Positions 47,124 to 57,319 of a stretch of DNA of 64,000 nucleotides are shown here, one piece after another (positions within the stretch are counted from its first letter, which is position 1; every line of letters begins with the position of its first letter). The notes below the pieces were generated by a model. That model worked only from the letters and a program-made list of their open reading frames with translations. It did not search any database and was not told the DNA's origin. Location: assembly GCA_015057625.1 (NCBI GenBank), contig SVDZ01000006.1:91906-155905 (forward strand), in the 5' to 3' direction. The stretch is from Lachnospiraceae bacterium (GTDB lineage Bacteria; Bacillota; Clostridia; Lachnospirales; Lachnospiraceae). The translations under genes were made by a program, and so were the position numbers.

Positions 47124-47666
47124 TCATTTTATACTTAATGTTATATCTGTCTCTGATCCACTTAATATACTTTCAAGCTCTTCCTCATTCAAATCTTCCA
47201 CTTTTCCAAGTTTCGTATATGACCATGAGTTAGTGCCATAAAAGAATACAATCTGATTTCCACTGTATAACATTACATCACCAGCCTCAGTGGTAATCTG
47301 TTTATCATTATGAGGCAGTGTTTTTCCTAGCTGACAGACTTTCTCGAATCCTCCGTAATTTGACGCTGAAATAGTCAACTCCTCATCTGTAAGCATTTTT
47401 CTCAATGCTTTTGCGGTTTCATTATCTTCCAGATTTACAATAAATGAACTGTTTCCTACCATTATTCGAATCTGATTGTCTGTCAATGTAGTTTCATCCT
47501 TTTTTCCCATCTCAGCCTGCTCCTTGGATTCATTTGTATTCATTTGAACACCGGATTCCGCCTGTGCAACATTATCTTCTTGAAAATCACCGGTATTATT
47601 TGCTTTACACCCTGTTAGCAGCAACATAAAGACGACAAGCGTTGCTATGGTTTTTTCTCTTTTCAT
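47124..47666 (-). CDS. Lipoprotein with cyclophilin-like domain
   Basis: 180 aa. Lipobox LLTGC with Cys20, then a low-complexity linker to about residue 62 and a cyclophilin-like (Cyclophil_like2) domain: IRIMVGNSSFIVNLEDNETA, then YGGFEKVCQLGKTLP and VMLYSGNQIVFFYGTNSWSY. Such domains resemble peptidyl-prolyl isomerases in fold but usually lack the catalytic Arg, and their role is unknown. Strong GGAGGAG site. The hydrolase gene ends 23 nt upstream on the same strand, so they may be an operon. Confidence 0.88.
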   Translation of the reverse strand: MKREKTIATLVVFMLLLTGCKANNTGDFQEDNVAQAESGVQMNTNESKEQAEMGKKDETTLTDNQIRIMVGNSSFIVNLEDNETAKALRKMLTDEELTISASNYGGFEKVCQLGKTLPHNDKQITTEAGDVMLYSGNQIVFFYGTNSWSYTKLGKVEDLNEEELESILSGSETDITLSIK

Positions 47667-47689
47667 AGTAACTACTCCTCCGATTCTAT

Positions 47690-48691
47690 TTATTGCAAAT
47701 TCTCCTTAAAGAAGCTCTCTAATTTATCAAAAGGAATATAATCCTTGTCACCGCCATCATAAAGATCTGTGTGGGATGCTTCCGGTATAATCAACAATTC
47801 CTTGTTATCAGCATATTTACTGTCTTTCACCATATTGGCATAAGCATCTTTTCCAAAGTAGCAGGAATGTGCTTTCTCGCCGTGGACGATAAGAACTGCA
47901 CTTCTGATTTCATTGCTGTATTTAAGGATTGGCTGATTCATAAAAGACTCACATCCAATTACATTCCATCCTCCATTAGAGTTTAAAGAACGAGCGTGAT
48001 ATCCACGATTTGTTTTATAGTAATCATAATAATCCTTTACAAAGAAAGGTGCATTCTCCGGAAGGGGATCAACTACGCCACCGCCCAGCTTATACTCACC
48101 ATTTCTAATGTCCTCAATTCTCTGGGCACACATAGCTTTCTTTTTTTCAAAACGTGCTTCTTCACTATTCTCAGAGTCAAAATATCCATTTGCATTCACC
48201 CTAGTCATATCATACATAGTGGAAGCAACGGTTGCTTTGATTCTTGTATCAAGAGCCGCTGCATTGATTGCCATGCCACCCCATCCGCAGATTCCTATAA
48301 TTCCGATTCTTTCCGGATCAGCCTTGTCATTTAAAAACAAAAAGTCCACAGCTGCCATAAAATCTTCTGTATTGATATCCGGAGATGCCATGTATCTAGG
48401 CTGTCCGCCACTTTCACCTGTAAATGAAGGATCAAATGCAATGGTAAGGAAGCCTCTTTCCGCCATGTTTTGGGCATAAAGTCCGGAGCACTGCTCCTTA
48501 ACTGCTCCAAACGGTCCTGATACTGCAATAGCAGGAAGCTTTCCCGTCGTATTCTTTGGCACATACATATCAGCAGCAAGAGTAATCCCATAGCGATTCA
48601 CAAACGTTACCTTGCTATGCTCCACTTTCTCACTCTTTTGAAAAGTCTTGTCCCATTCTGTTACTAAATTAAGTTCTTCTTTTCTAATCAT
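47690..48691 (-). CDS. Alpha/beta hydrolase with cysteine at the nucleophile position
   Basis: 333 aa cytosolic protein of the YcjY/dienelactone-hydrolase-like group. GITLAADMYVPKNTTGKLPA begins the fold. The nucleophile elbow reads IGICGWGGMA, with Cys where most relatives have Ser. Catalytic His candidate in PEASHTDLYDGG near the C-terminus, Asp candidate in the preceding strand. It has neither signal peptide nor lid. The ribosome site (CGGAGGTG) lies inside the last codons of the 78-aa gene upstream. A LysR gene is divergent, so it is probably regulated with it. Confidence 0.85.
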   Translation of the reverse strand: MIRKEELNLVTEWDKTFQKSEKVEHSKVTFVNRYGITLAADMYVPKNTTGKLPAIAVSGPFGAVKEQCSGLYAQNMAERGFLTIAFDPSFTGESGGQPRYMASPDINTEDFMAAVDFLFLNDKADPERIGIIGICGWGGMAINAAALDTRIKATVASTMYDMTRVNANGYFDSENSEEARFEKKKAMCAQRIEDIRNGEYKLGGGVVDPLPENAPFFVKDYYDYYKTNRGYHARSLNSNGGWNVIGCESFMNQPILKYSNEIRSAVLIVHGEKAHSCYFGKDAYANMVKDSKYADNKELLIIPEASHTDLYDGGDKDYIPFDKLESFFKENLQ

Positions 48692-48693
48692 TT

Positions 48694-48930
48694 TCAGACA
48701 CCTCCGTTTTTAGTTTTCATTTCTTTTTCTAATTCTCTAAGCATAAAATCAATGCAATCAATTTTTCTTCCGCTTTCATGATATTCGTCCATCAAACGAC
48801 AACGCTCTTTTTTCAAAAGTCGTAACACATCTTCCATGCTTTCTGATTCAAACTGCTTAAGGATATTGTCTGATGCCTCTTCGTGACATCCTGTATCCAT
48901 AAGACATTGTTTTATTTTTTCTCTTTCCAT
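48694..48930 (-). CDS. Small helical protein co-encoded with the alpha/beta hydrolase
   Basis: 78 aa with high Glu/Lys content. It is predicted to be almost all helix and contains CLMDTGCHEEASDNILKQFE and a conserved-looking DEYHESGRKIDCIDFMLREL segment. Not assigned to a named domain. It resembles small helical proteins found next to hydrolase or reductase genes under LysR control in Clostridia. Stop is 2 nt before the hydrolase ATG. AGGAAAACAT precedes its own ATG. Confidence 0.7.
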   Translation of the reverse strand: MEREKIKQCLMDTGCHEEASDNILKQFESESMEDVLRLLKKERCRLMDEYHESGRKIDCIDFMLRELEKEMKTKNGGV

Positions 48931-49093
48931 ATGTTTTCCTTACTTTCTTGTACTTTATCTTGCTTACATCTTTATTGTACGGACTTGCAAACATTTTCGC
49001 TAATGGTTATAATGAATATCGTGATATGCATTTTAGGAATATCATTCAGCAATGAGCAGTGTCTTCGAGTGCACTGCGGAACAGGAGCCCGTT

Positions 49094-49969
49094 ATGGAAA
49101 TTAGAACTTTAAGATATTTTTTAGCAGTCGCAAGAGAAGAAAATATGAGCAGAGCAGCAGAGCTACTGCATGTAACTCAACCTACCTTGTCCAAGCAGCT
49201 TAAATCACTTGAAGAAGAACTGGGAAAGAAGCTCTTCACTAGGCATTCTTTTAGTATCAAGCTTACCGATGAAGGGATTCTGCTTCGCAATCGCGCCGAA
49301 GATTTAGTCAGTATGGCTGATAAAATCCAGCAGGAATTCGTATCCTTGGATGATATCAATGGTGGCGATCTCTACCTCGGACTTGCTGAGTCCTACCAGC
49401 TTCGATATCTGGCAAGGTCTATAAAGAATTTTAAGCAACATTATCCTAACCTTCATTATCACATCACAAGCGGCGATACTGAACAACTCTCTGAAAAAGT
49501 AGATAAAGGTCTACTTGATTTTGTGGTACTGGTAGAACAGCCGGATATCCGCAAATATGAATATATCGAATTTCCTCAGACAGACACCTGGGGACTTATC
49601 ATTCCGGATACTGATCCTCTGGCAAAGAAAAAAGTCATCCGTTTGGATGACCTTATCGATTTACCATTATTCTGCTCTGATCAAGCATGGACCGGTGATA
49701 TTAAAAACTGGGCCGGCAGCAGATTTCAAGAACTTCAATTGGAAGGTTCATTTCGCCTTTCCTACAACGGTTCTCTTTTTGCCATGGAGGGACTAGGCTA
49801 CCTTCTCACCTATGAACATCTTGTTAATACGTCAAAAGACAGCGGTCTTGTATTCAGACCACTGTCTCCAAAGCTTGAAAATAAAATATATATTGCATGG
49901 AACAGATATCAGGCATTTACACCTATTGCAGAGAGATTTTTATCTCATCTCAAAGATGCTTTCCAATAG
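49094..49969 (+). CDS. LysR family transcription regulator
   Basis: 291 aa from ATG 49094 with ACAGGAGCC upstream (the frame opens at 49052). N-terminal HTH EIRTLRYFLAVAREENMSRA followed by ELLHVTQPTLSKQLKSLEEE, then a periplasmic-binding-like effector domain to the end. Divergent from the 78-aa protein / hydrolase pair across a 163-nt gap, the normal position for its target promoter. Ligand unknown. Confidence 0.92.
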   Translation: MEIRTLRYFLAVAREENMSRAAELLHVTQPTLSKQLKSLEEELGKKLFTRHSFSIKLTDEGILLRNRAEDLVSMADKIQQEFVSLDDINGGDLYLGLAESYQLRYLARSIKNFKQHYPNLHYHITSGDTEQLSEKVDKGLLDFVVLVEQPDIRKYEYIEFPQTDTWGLIIPDTDPLAKKKVIRLDDLIDLPLFCSDQAWTGDIKNWAGSRFQELQLEGSFRLSYNGSLFAMEGLGYLLTYEHLVNTSKDSGLVFRPLSPKLENKIYIAWNRYQAFTPIAERFLSHLKDAFQ

Positions 49970-49989
49970 TCATAGAAATCATCTTTCTT

Positions 49990-51360
<1,371 letters not shown>

Positions 51361-51446
51361 TTATTTCACTCTTATACTATTAATATTCCTAGCGGAATCC
51401 AAATGATTTATTACAATCTAACCTGTTATCCTATATAGCAGATTTT

Positions 51447-52373
51447 TTATACCGGTCTCCACTTAATAGTTGCATCTTCTAGTTTTTGGAGTAACAAATT
51501 GACAACAGTTATGACTAAACCGATAAGTATTATTCCTGCAAACACTCTTGTGAAATCTATGTAATCTGAGAATTTTTTTACATAAAAACCAAGCCCCGAC
51601 TTTGCACCAATCATTTCTGCCATAACAAGAATCATAAACGTAATGGAGAACTGTACTCTTATGCCTTTTATTATCGCTGGCATTGAGTAGGGAAGTATTA
51701 TTTTAAACAGCATTGTAAATGTTCCTGCATTCAAGGTCTTTGCAGAATCTATTATCTTCTTTTCCATGCTTTCAACACGAATAATCATATTCATAAAATT
51801 TGGCCAGAATAAACCGAATGCAATTACTGCAATTGATGCCATGTTAAAACTTGGTAGTAGCGCGATAAGGTAAGGCGTATATACCATTGGTGGAATAGGA
51901 CTGATTACCTTTGCCACCGGAAAAAGCCCTGATCTGAGTCGCTCATTATATCCAATTATTAATCCGAGCAAATTTCCAAGAATCAATGCAATACCATATC
52001 CGGTCAACAATATTTTCATAGAACTCCCAATATTTTCAAGCATAAATGTTCCATCTCTTACAAATACCTGTGCCACATCTTCAAGGCACGGAAAGAGTGT
52101 TTTGTTTAGCGAGTCTGAAATTCGTGTAAGATATTCCAATCCCAACAGCACTACGTACACCCCAACAACAATGTCTCCCAAATGTTTTTTAGGCTTTTCC
52201 CCTTTATCCAAAGCAGTCCCCAACGCATACAATAACCATATTGCAACTAACACCAAAACATATACTGTATTGGTTTCGACTTCTCGTTTACCTTTAACAA
52301 ACAAAGTCACAATCAAATTTACAATAAGGAAAACAGTAGGGGCTGACAATAATATTTTAGCTGCTTTTTTCAC
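51447..52373 (-). CDS. ABC importer permease (SsuC/TauC type)
   Basis: 308 aa from GTG 52373, which overlaps the ATPase stop (GAGGTGGTTCT site). The first ~90 residues have two or three hydrophobic segments not usual in SsuC. The BPD_transp_1 permease core (residues 110-295) contains the EAA-like loop SAKTLNAGTFTMLFKIILPY and IKGIRVQFSITFMILVMAEM. Works with the ATPase at 52370 and the lipoprotein at 53238, and is co-transcribed with the nitrogenase-like genes. Predicted to import a small organic compound, plausibly a sulfur compound. Confidence 0.9.
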   Translation of the reverse strand: MKKAAKILLSAPTVFLIVNLIVTLFVKGKREVETNTVYVLVLVAIWLLYALGTALDKGEKPKKHLGDIVVGVYVVLLGLEYLTRISDSLNKTLFPCLEDVAQVFVRDGTFMLENIGSSMKILLTGYGIALILGNLLGLIIGYNERLRSGLFPVAKVISPIPPMVYTPYLIALLPSFNMASIAVIAFGLFWPNFMNMIIRVESMEKKIIDSAKTLNAGTFTMLFKIILPYSMPAIIKGIRVQFSITFMILVMAEMIGAKSGLGFYVKKFSDYIDFTRVFAGIILIGLVITVVNLLLQKLEDATIKWRPV

Positions 52374-53176
52374 AGAACCACCTCACTTCCACCAATATTA
52401 TCGGCCACGTTCTGATAAAAAAGACTAACCAATTCATCGCGTAATTTTTTGTATTCATTACTTAAAAACAGTTCTGATCTGTTCTTAATTCCCGACAAAC
52501 TTTTTGGCACTTTTATATCTTTTTGAATAACTCCCGGCCTCATAAATATTATCCTGTCTGCAAGAATAATTGCTTCATCAATATCGTGGGTAACAAAAAT
52601 AGCTGTTTTTTTCTTTTCTCCGTTTTTACACAAATTCAAAGTCAATTCCTGAAGTTCATATCTGACTTTTGGATCTATTGCTCCAAAGGGTTCATCCATA
52701 AGTAAAATATCAGTATCCATTGCGAATGTTCTTGCAAGGGCTACTCTCTGCTGCATTCCACCCGATAACTCGAAAGGATATTTATCACCACTGTCTGCCA
52801 ACTCAACTTTATCCAGGAAATATTGAGTTTTCTCTATTATCTTTTTATTATCCTTTTCTTTTTTTGCCTGTTTCACTCCAAAGATTACATTTTTCTTTGC
52901 AGTGAGCCATGGAAAGAGTGAGTAATGCTGAAATACTACTCCTCTATCTGTTCCTGCCCCTTTTACAACCTCTCCATTTATTTTCACATTTCCCTCTGTT
53001 GGCTTGTTTAGACCTGAAGCCAAAGATAACAATGTACTTTTTCCGCAACCGGATGGTCCAATCAGGCATACGAATTCATTTTCATCTATATCAAGATTGA
53101 CATGGTTAAGAACTCTTTTTTTATTTCCCTTGCTTTCATAATCAAGTGATACATCCTGAAATTCTATTTTACCCAT
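52370..53176 (-). CDS. ABC importer ATPase (SsuB/TauB type)
   Basis: 268 aa. Walker A GPSGCGKST at residues 42-50, Q-loop VFQHYSLFPW, signature LSGGMQQRVALARTFA, Walker B DILLMDEPFGAID, H-loop FVTHDIDEA. Layout matches nitrate/sulfonate/taurine ATPases. GGAGGAAACAGTCT precedes the ATG, and 61 nt separate it from the binding-protein gene. Confidence 0.94.
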   Translation of the reverse strand: MGKIEFQDVSLDYESKGNKKRVLNHVNLDIDENEFVCLIGPSGCGKSTLLSLASGLNKPTEGNVKINGEVVKGAGTDRGVVFQHYSLFPWLTAKKNVIFGVKQAKKEKDNKKIIEKTQYFLDKVELADSGDKYPFELSGGMQQRVALARTFAMDTDILLMDEPFGAIDPKVRYELQELTLNLCKNGEKKKTAIFVTHDIDEAIILADRIIFMRPGVIQKDIKVPKSLSGIKNRSELFLSNEYKKLRDELVSLFYQNVADNIGGSEVVL

Positions 53177-53237
53177 AGACTGTTTCCTCCTTTTCCTACT
53201 AATATGGCATAACTACTCAACACCTAATTTTTCTACA

Positions 53238-54317
53238 CTACTGATCAAATTCGTTGTATGCTTCCAACAAATCCTTGTAATTGTTGTTGTCCGGATACTT
53301 TTCAAGAATCTGATCCAATGCTTCCTTAAATATTGTAGTATCAATAGATCCTTCAATCTTATCTGTACTGTCAATTGCTGTTGCTTCTTTAAGATACTGT
53401 CCGTAATTTAATACTTTTGCTTTTGCCGGATCAGGTACATAAGCCGAAGCAAAATCTCCATACATTACTTCTTTTACGTATGCGTCATCCTGATGTGTCA
53501 AATCCTTAAATATATCTATTGTTTCTTCTCTGTTAGATAATATAAAATCATATGCTCTGATAACCGCTCTCATATAAGCAACCAATGCATCTCTTTTGTT
53601 TTCAATTGCATTTTCAGTTGTGCTGATTCGGCAACATGGATATGCATGTTCTAAATCATCAACATTTATTATTAGTTCCAATCCATAATCTATAGCTGTC
53701 CTCGTATCGTTAGCAGTTATATATCCTACTTCCGCCTCACCTTTTGCAACAGCCTGAATAATTGATAAATCATCACCTAAATCCAGTGATTCCAAATCTT
53801 TATTTGAATCAATACCTATCTCTTTCAAATAATGTCTAACCACAAAATCACCTGTCATAGTTCTTCCGGTTGCCCATGTGGTGCCTTTCCAATTTTCCAG
53901 TTTTTTAAATTTATCAGCATTTTTTGGAAGGGTTACAATAAGTCCTCCAGCCTGTGCTGAACCCCCGATAATCTTTATTGGTTCTCCATCTTCAATAGCC
54001 TGCAAAACATTTGTTATTCCCGCAGGATTTACATCTATCTTTTCTTCTTCTAATGCAACAATTGTGTCTGACGAATTCTGAAGATTAACCAGATTTACAT
54101 CCACACCTTCCTCTTTATAAAATCCTTTAACATTTGCCACTGTACTCAAACTGCTTTTAAAGGAAGTAGGAAAATAAGCAACATTAAGTGTTCCGTACTT
54201 ACTCTTTGAATCTCCCTTAGCGCTACCTCCCGAAGTATTACTATTTCCGCATCCCACTGTTAAAACTGCCAATGCCAATGTCAATGAAACAATTGTTGTT
54301 TTTACGTTTATTCTCAT
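53238..54317 (-). CDS. ABC importer substrate-binding lipoprotein (NMT1/SsuA type)
   Basis: 359 aa. Lipobox LTVGC with Cys23. NMT1-like (type II) binding domain: NVAYFPTSFKSSLSTVANVK, GFYKEEGVDVNLVN, VNPAGITNVLQAIEDGEPIK, and LEHAYPCCRISTT near residue 215. Family members bind sulfonates, taurine, nitrate or thiamine precursors. The start overlaps the stop of the NifD-like gene by 4 nt (ATGA), so the binding protein and the reductase are translationally coupled, which is strong evidence for a shared substrate. Confidence 0.92.
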   Translation of the reverse strand: MRINVKTTIVSLTLALAVLTVGCGNSNTSGGSAKGDSKSKYGTLNVAYFPTSFKSSLSTVANVKGFYKEEGVDVNLVNLQNSSDTIVALEEEKIDVNPAGITNVLQAIEDGEPIKIIGGSAQAGGLIVTLPKNADKFKKLENWKGTTWATGRTMTGDFVVRHYLKEIGIDSNKDLESLDLGDDLSIIQAVAKGEAEVGYITANDTRTAIDYGLELIINVDDLEHAYPCCRISTTENAIENKRDALVAYMRAVIRAYDFILSNREETIDIFKDLTHQDDAYVKEVMYGDFASAYVPDPAKAKVLNYGQYLKEATAIDSTDKIEGSIDTTIFKEALDQILEKYPDNNNYKDLLEAYNEFDQ

Positions 54318-55897
54318 GATATTTTTTCCTCCTCATCAATCCTGAAATCACTTATGTAATGATATGGATTCTTCTCATACCACTCATTAGTAAACGGTAA
54401 TTCCACATTATCTTTTAAGTTTTCTACATATTTTCTATTTTTTAATGTTCTATCCACTCTTCTTGCCACTTCAAATACACCTCTATATCCAAAGTAAGAA
54501 AAATTTTCTGAAAACAGTGTCAAAGTCGGAGTTCCTGTTTTTGCAATCCAAACTCCCGCACCCGGGTGTGTAAGGCATAAATCCGGTTGTATCTTCTGAA
54601 GCAAATTAACAAGTTCAGAAGCCTGTGTTGAAACGCTATTAGTCACGTTTCCGATAGTTTCCTTAACTTCTTTAAAAAGTTCATTTCCAAACTCATCATA
54701 GTTGAAATGTCTAAAACCAAGGACCTTCACTCCTATATCGTTAAGCAATAATGCAGTTGATCCATTCCTCAGATATCCTCCACTAATTAAGGCCGTCTTT
54801 CCTTCTATTCGCTCTTTAATCGGCTCAACAGCTCTCAGAACTTTTTCTGTTTCTTTCTTTGTAAGCTCTTCTGCCTCTTTTTTTAGTCCAAAAAACTCTG
54901 CTATTTCTGTAATGAACTTATTTGTTGCACTGATTCCAATTGGAATACTTGGTGTAATATAAGGCATTCCAAACTGTTCTTTTAAATAATTAACAAAGTA
55001 AATATCGTGAACATGGCACAGACATACGTTAAGTGCTGCATTGGTAACATTTTTCAGTTCTTCCGGCGATCTGTACTCTATAAATGTCTGTACATGAAGT
55101 CCTAATTTGTTCAGCAAACGAATTATCTCCTTTTCATCGTATGCAGAGATAGATGATGCCACAAACAAGTTAACAGTTTTGTTCTTTTTCTCTGTTAATT
55201 GTGCTCTTTTTTCCTCATAATCAGGCAAAGTCTTATCCAGACCAAACTCTCCATCATCCTGAGTAAATTGAAAATTTTGTAAAACCCCGTGATATACTAC
55301 ATCATAAGCTGAAGTAAATACCTTTGCCATAAATCCCGGACAATGAAGGGGAATAATCGTGGCTTTTACTTTGCTTCTCATCTCTTCAATGATACCTTCT
55401 ATGTCATCTCCAATTACTCCCGGCGCACATGAGTTCAAAACAAAGATACAGCTTGGATCAAACTCTTCCTGTGCTTTCAATATTGCTGCTTTTAAGTTGC
55501 GCCCTCCCCCAAGAACAACATCATCTTCATTCATGTTACTGCTAAGCCATATCGCTTCTTCCGGTTCTAACCCCCTATGTATAGAAGCAAGTTTTGTACG
55601 TCCTTCAAGGCCGTGATTCTGGGAACCACACCCTATAGGCCCATGCATTATAACTACTGAACCTCTGATGGACATAGACATCAACGTAGACACTGCATTC
55701 TGACAATAAATTGCCTGAGTAAAATCTCTATTACACTTTTTAAGACATCCGTTACATGCTCCTGCCAACATATTTTCCAAATCTCCACCGTAAGCATTCG
55801 TTGTGTTTCTTGAATATTCTCTGCTCTTTGGTTCTTTTGCAACATAGTCATGTAAAAACTTATTAACCTGAATTATATTTTCTTTAACTTCAGACAA
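54314..55897 (-). CDS. Nitrogenase component 1-like protein, NifD-like subunit
   Basis: 527 aa from TTG 55897 (AAAGGAGGTAAAGAGAA upstream), overlapping the NifK-like gene by 8 nt. P-cluster cysteines are in place: Cys65, Cys90 in IMHGPIGCG and Cys157 in NSCAPGVIGDDIEG. Cys294 (NVCLCHVHDIYFVNYL) aligns with the FeMo-cofactor ligand Cys275 of NifD. In the by-eye alignment the positions of NifD Gln191, His195 and His442 hold Phe194, Tyr198 and Phe462, so N2 reduction is unlikely. An extra N-terminal Cys group (48, 51, 55) is seen. No NifH-like gene is adjacent. It is best described as a nitrogenase-like reductase of unknown substrate, with a sulfur compound favoured by context. Confidence 0.85.
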   Translation of the reverse strand: MSEVKENIIQVNKFLHDYVAKEPKSREYSRNTTNAYGGDLENMLAGACNGCLKKCNRDFTQAIYCQNAVSTLMSMSIRGSVVIMHGPIGCGSQNHGLEGRTKLASIHRGLEPEEAIWLSSNMNEDDVVLGGGRNLKAAILKAQEEFDPSCIFVLNSCAPGVIGDDIEGIIEEMRSKVKATIIPLHCPGFMAKVFTSAYDVVYHGVLQNFQFTQDDGEFGLDKTLPDYEEKRAQLTEKKNKTVNLFVASSISAYDEKEIIRLLNKLGLHVQTFIEYRSPEELKNVTNAALNVCLCHVHDIYFVNYLKEQFGMPYITPSIPIGISATNKFITEIAEFFGLKKEAEELTKKETEKVLRAVEPIKERIEGKTALISGGYLRNGSTALLLNDIGVKVLGFRHFNYDEFGNELFKEVKETIGNVTNSVSTQASELVNLLQKIQPDLCLTHPGAGVWIAKTGTPTLTLFSENFSYFGYRGVFEVARRVDRTLKNRKYVENLKDNVELPFTNEWYEKNPYHYISDFRIDEEEKIS

Positions 55898-57236
55898 TTC
55901 TCTTTACCTCCTTTTTCAACTGGGTATTTAGGATAGTTTCAAACAGTGTGTTTCCACCTCTAAACCCTGCAAATCCCTTATTTAAAACAACATCAAATAC
56001 CGGATAGCTCACAGGAATCAGCACTCCCCCAAAATCTCCTGCAAGCTTATAGTCAATAGAACTTCCAAGAACTACCAACGGTGACAGTCTCTCCTGATAT
56101 TCATCCGCATCTGATTCAGAATGTCGCTCCTTTACGTAATTTCTGATTGCTGTGGTATCCTGTTCAAAAACAAGTTCTGGCGTTTCACCATATTTATAAT
56201 TTTCCAGTCTTTCTTTCAAATAATCCTTTCTCTCATCCGACAACTGATCAGTGATAAATATGTATTTAGGAATAAATCCTATTTCATTTTCAAGATAATC
56301 TGCATAGGCGAAAGCATCTGTGCTGTTTGCTATTACAACTCCGTAACTTTGAATATCCGTGTCTGCAACAAAATCTGAGATTCTCTCGATATATCCGTAG
56401 TAATTCTTTTTTTCTTTTGCCACTACTTCTTCCACAATGGAGTTATCAATATTCAATTCGTTAGCAACCTGTTTCAAAAATTTTTCACTCGCCTTGGCTC
56501 CAATAGGAAAATCTGTCACAATATAGTCTATTCCATGTGTTTCTTTTGCAGTTTTTGCCGCCTTTACTCCATAGAGTGGAGAAACCACAATATTTAGTAC
56601 TGCCTCTCCGGCACTCAATATATTCTCGTGGGTCTGATCATGTGTAAGGAATGTATTAACTTCTAATCCTATTCTTTCAAGTATTCTCTTTATTTCTTCT
56701 AAATTTCCCCTAAAATATGGGTCATATCCCGGAACCTGTCCAAAAACATTTACCAGTTTTCTATTCTTCTCCCTCTTTGGTATATAGGATTTAAATAATC
56801 CTGAAAAAATCTCATCATATCCGTCATAAGCTTTTCCTTTAAATCCCCCAGTATCAATATATATAAGAGGTTTATTCTCCTTGTTCTTTATGTCTTTGAG
56901 GACACTTTCAACATCCTCTCCGATAATATCTGTCATACATGCAGTCAGCACAATGAACAATTCACCTTTCATAACCTCGAGTGTCGAATTAATCTGAGTC
57001 TCAAGTCTTTTTGCTCCTCCGAATATTACTTCTTTTTCTCCTATATTTGAACTTGGAATACCTGTTCCTCCACAGTAACCTGTTCCCAAATGCCCTCCTA
57101 GTGAGTATGCATTAAACAATCCTCCTCCACATCCCTGGGCGCCATGTATTACAGGAACCACTCCTGCAAGAGCGCTTATAGTTGCCAATGCCCCTCCTAA
57201 CATGCAGGAATATCTTGGTCTTTCTATTGGTGCCAT
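55890..57236 (-). CDS. Nitrogenase component 1-like protein, NifK-like subunit
   Basis: 448 aa from ATG 57236 (AAAGGAGAAATTATT upstream; the frame opens at 57284). Cysteines at the three NifK P-cluster positions: Cys11 (RYSCMLGGALATIS), Cys36 (VIHGAQGCGG; 25 residues apart as in NifK) and Cys100 (LTACMTDIIGED). Shorter than NifK, with no long N-terminal extension. First gene of the operon, expected to form a heterotetramer with the NifD-like subunit. Expression is likely controlled by the leader/attenuator directly upstream and perhaps by the LysR protein at 57581. Confidence 0.87.
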   Translation of the reverse strand: MAPIERPRYSCMLGGALATISALAGVVPVIHGAQGCGGGLFNAYSLGGHLGTGYCGGTGIPSSNIGEKEVIFGGAKRLETQINSTLEVMKGELFIVLTACMTDIIGEDVESVLKDIKNKENKPLIYIDTGGFKGKAYDGYDEIFSGLFKSYIPKREKNRKLVNVFGQVPGYDPYFRGNLEEIKRILERIGLEVNTFLTHDQTHENILSAGEAVLNIVVSPLYGVKAAKTAKETHGIDYIVTDFPIGAKASEKFLKQVANELNIDNSIVEEVVAKEKKNYYGYIERISDFVADTDIQSYGVVIANSTDAFAYADYLENEIGFIPKYIFITDQLSDERKDYLKERLENYKYGETPELVFEQDTTAIRNYVKERHSESDADEYQERLSPLVVLGSSIDYKLAGDFGGVLIPVSYPVFDVVLNKGFAGFRGGNTLFETILNTQLKKEVKRIV

Positions 57237-57273
57237 AATAATTTCTCCTTTCAAAGCTTTGTTACAAATCCAA

Positions 57274-57315
57274 CAAAAAAACAACCATATGTACTGTTAT
57301 GTACTTTTGGTTGTT
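57274..57315 (-). terminator. Attenuator terminator in front of the nitrogenase-like operon
   Basis: On the minus strand AACAACC (57315-57309) pairs with GGTTGTT (57286-57280) with an inner GTAC/GTAC stem, followed directly by a seven-T run. It lies between the leader ORF and the ribosome site of the NifK-like gene, so it must be read through for expression. Confidence 0.82.
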
Positions 57316-57319
57316 TGTT

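Noticed and set aside
51447..57236. Diazotrophy (true nifDK)
   Set aside because: Positions of NifD Gln191, His195 and His442 are replaced, no nifH/E/N/B genes lie nearby, and the operon continues into an importer.
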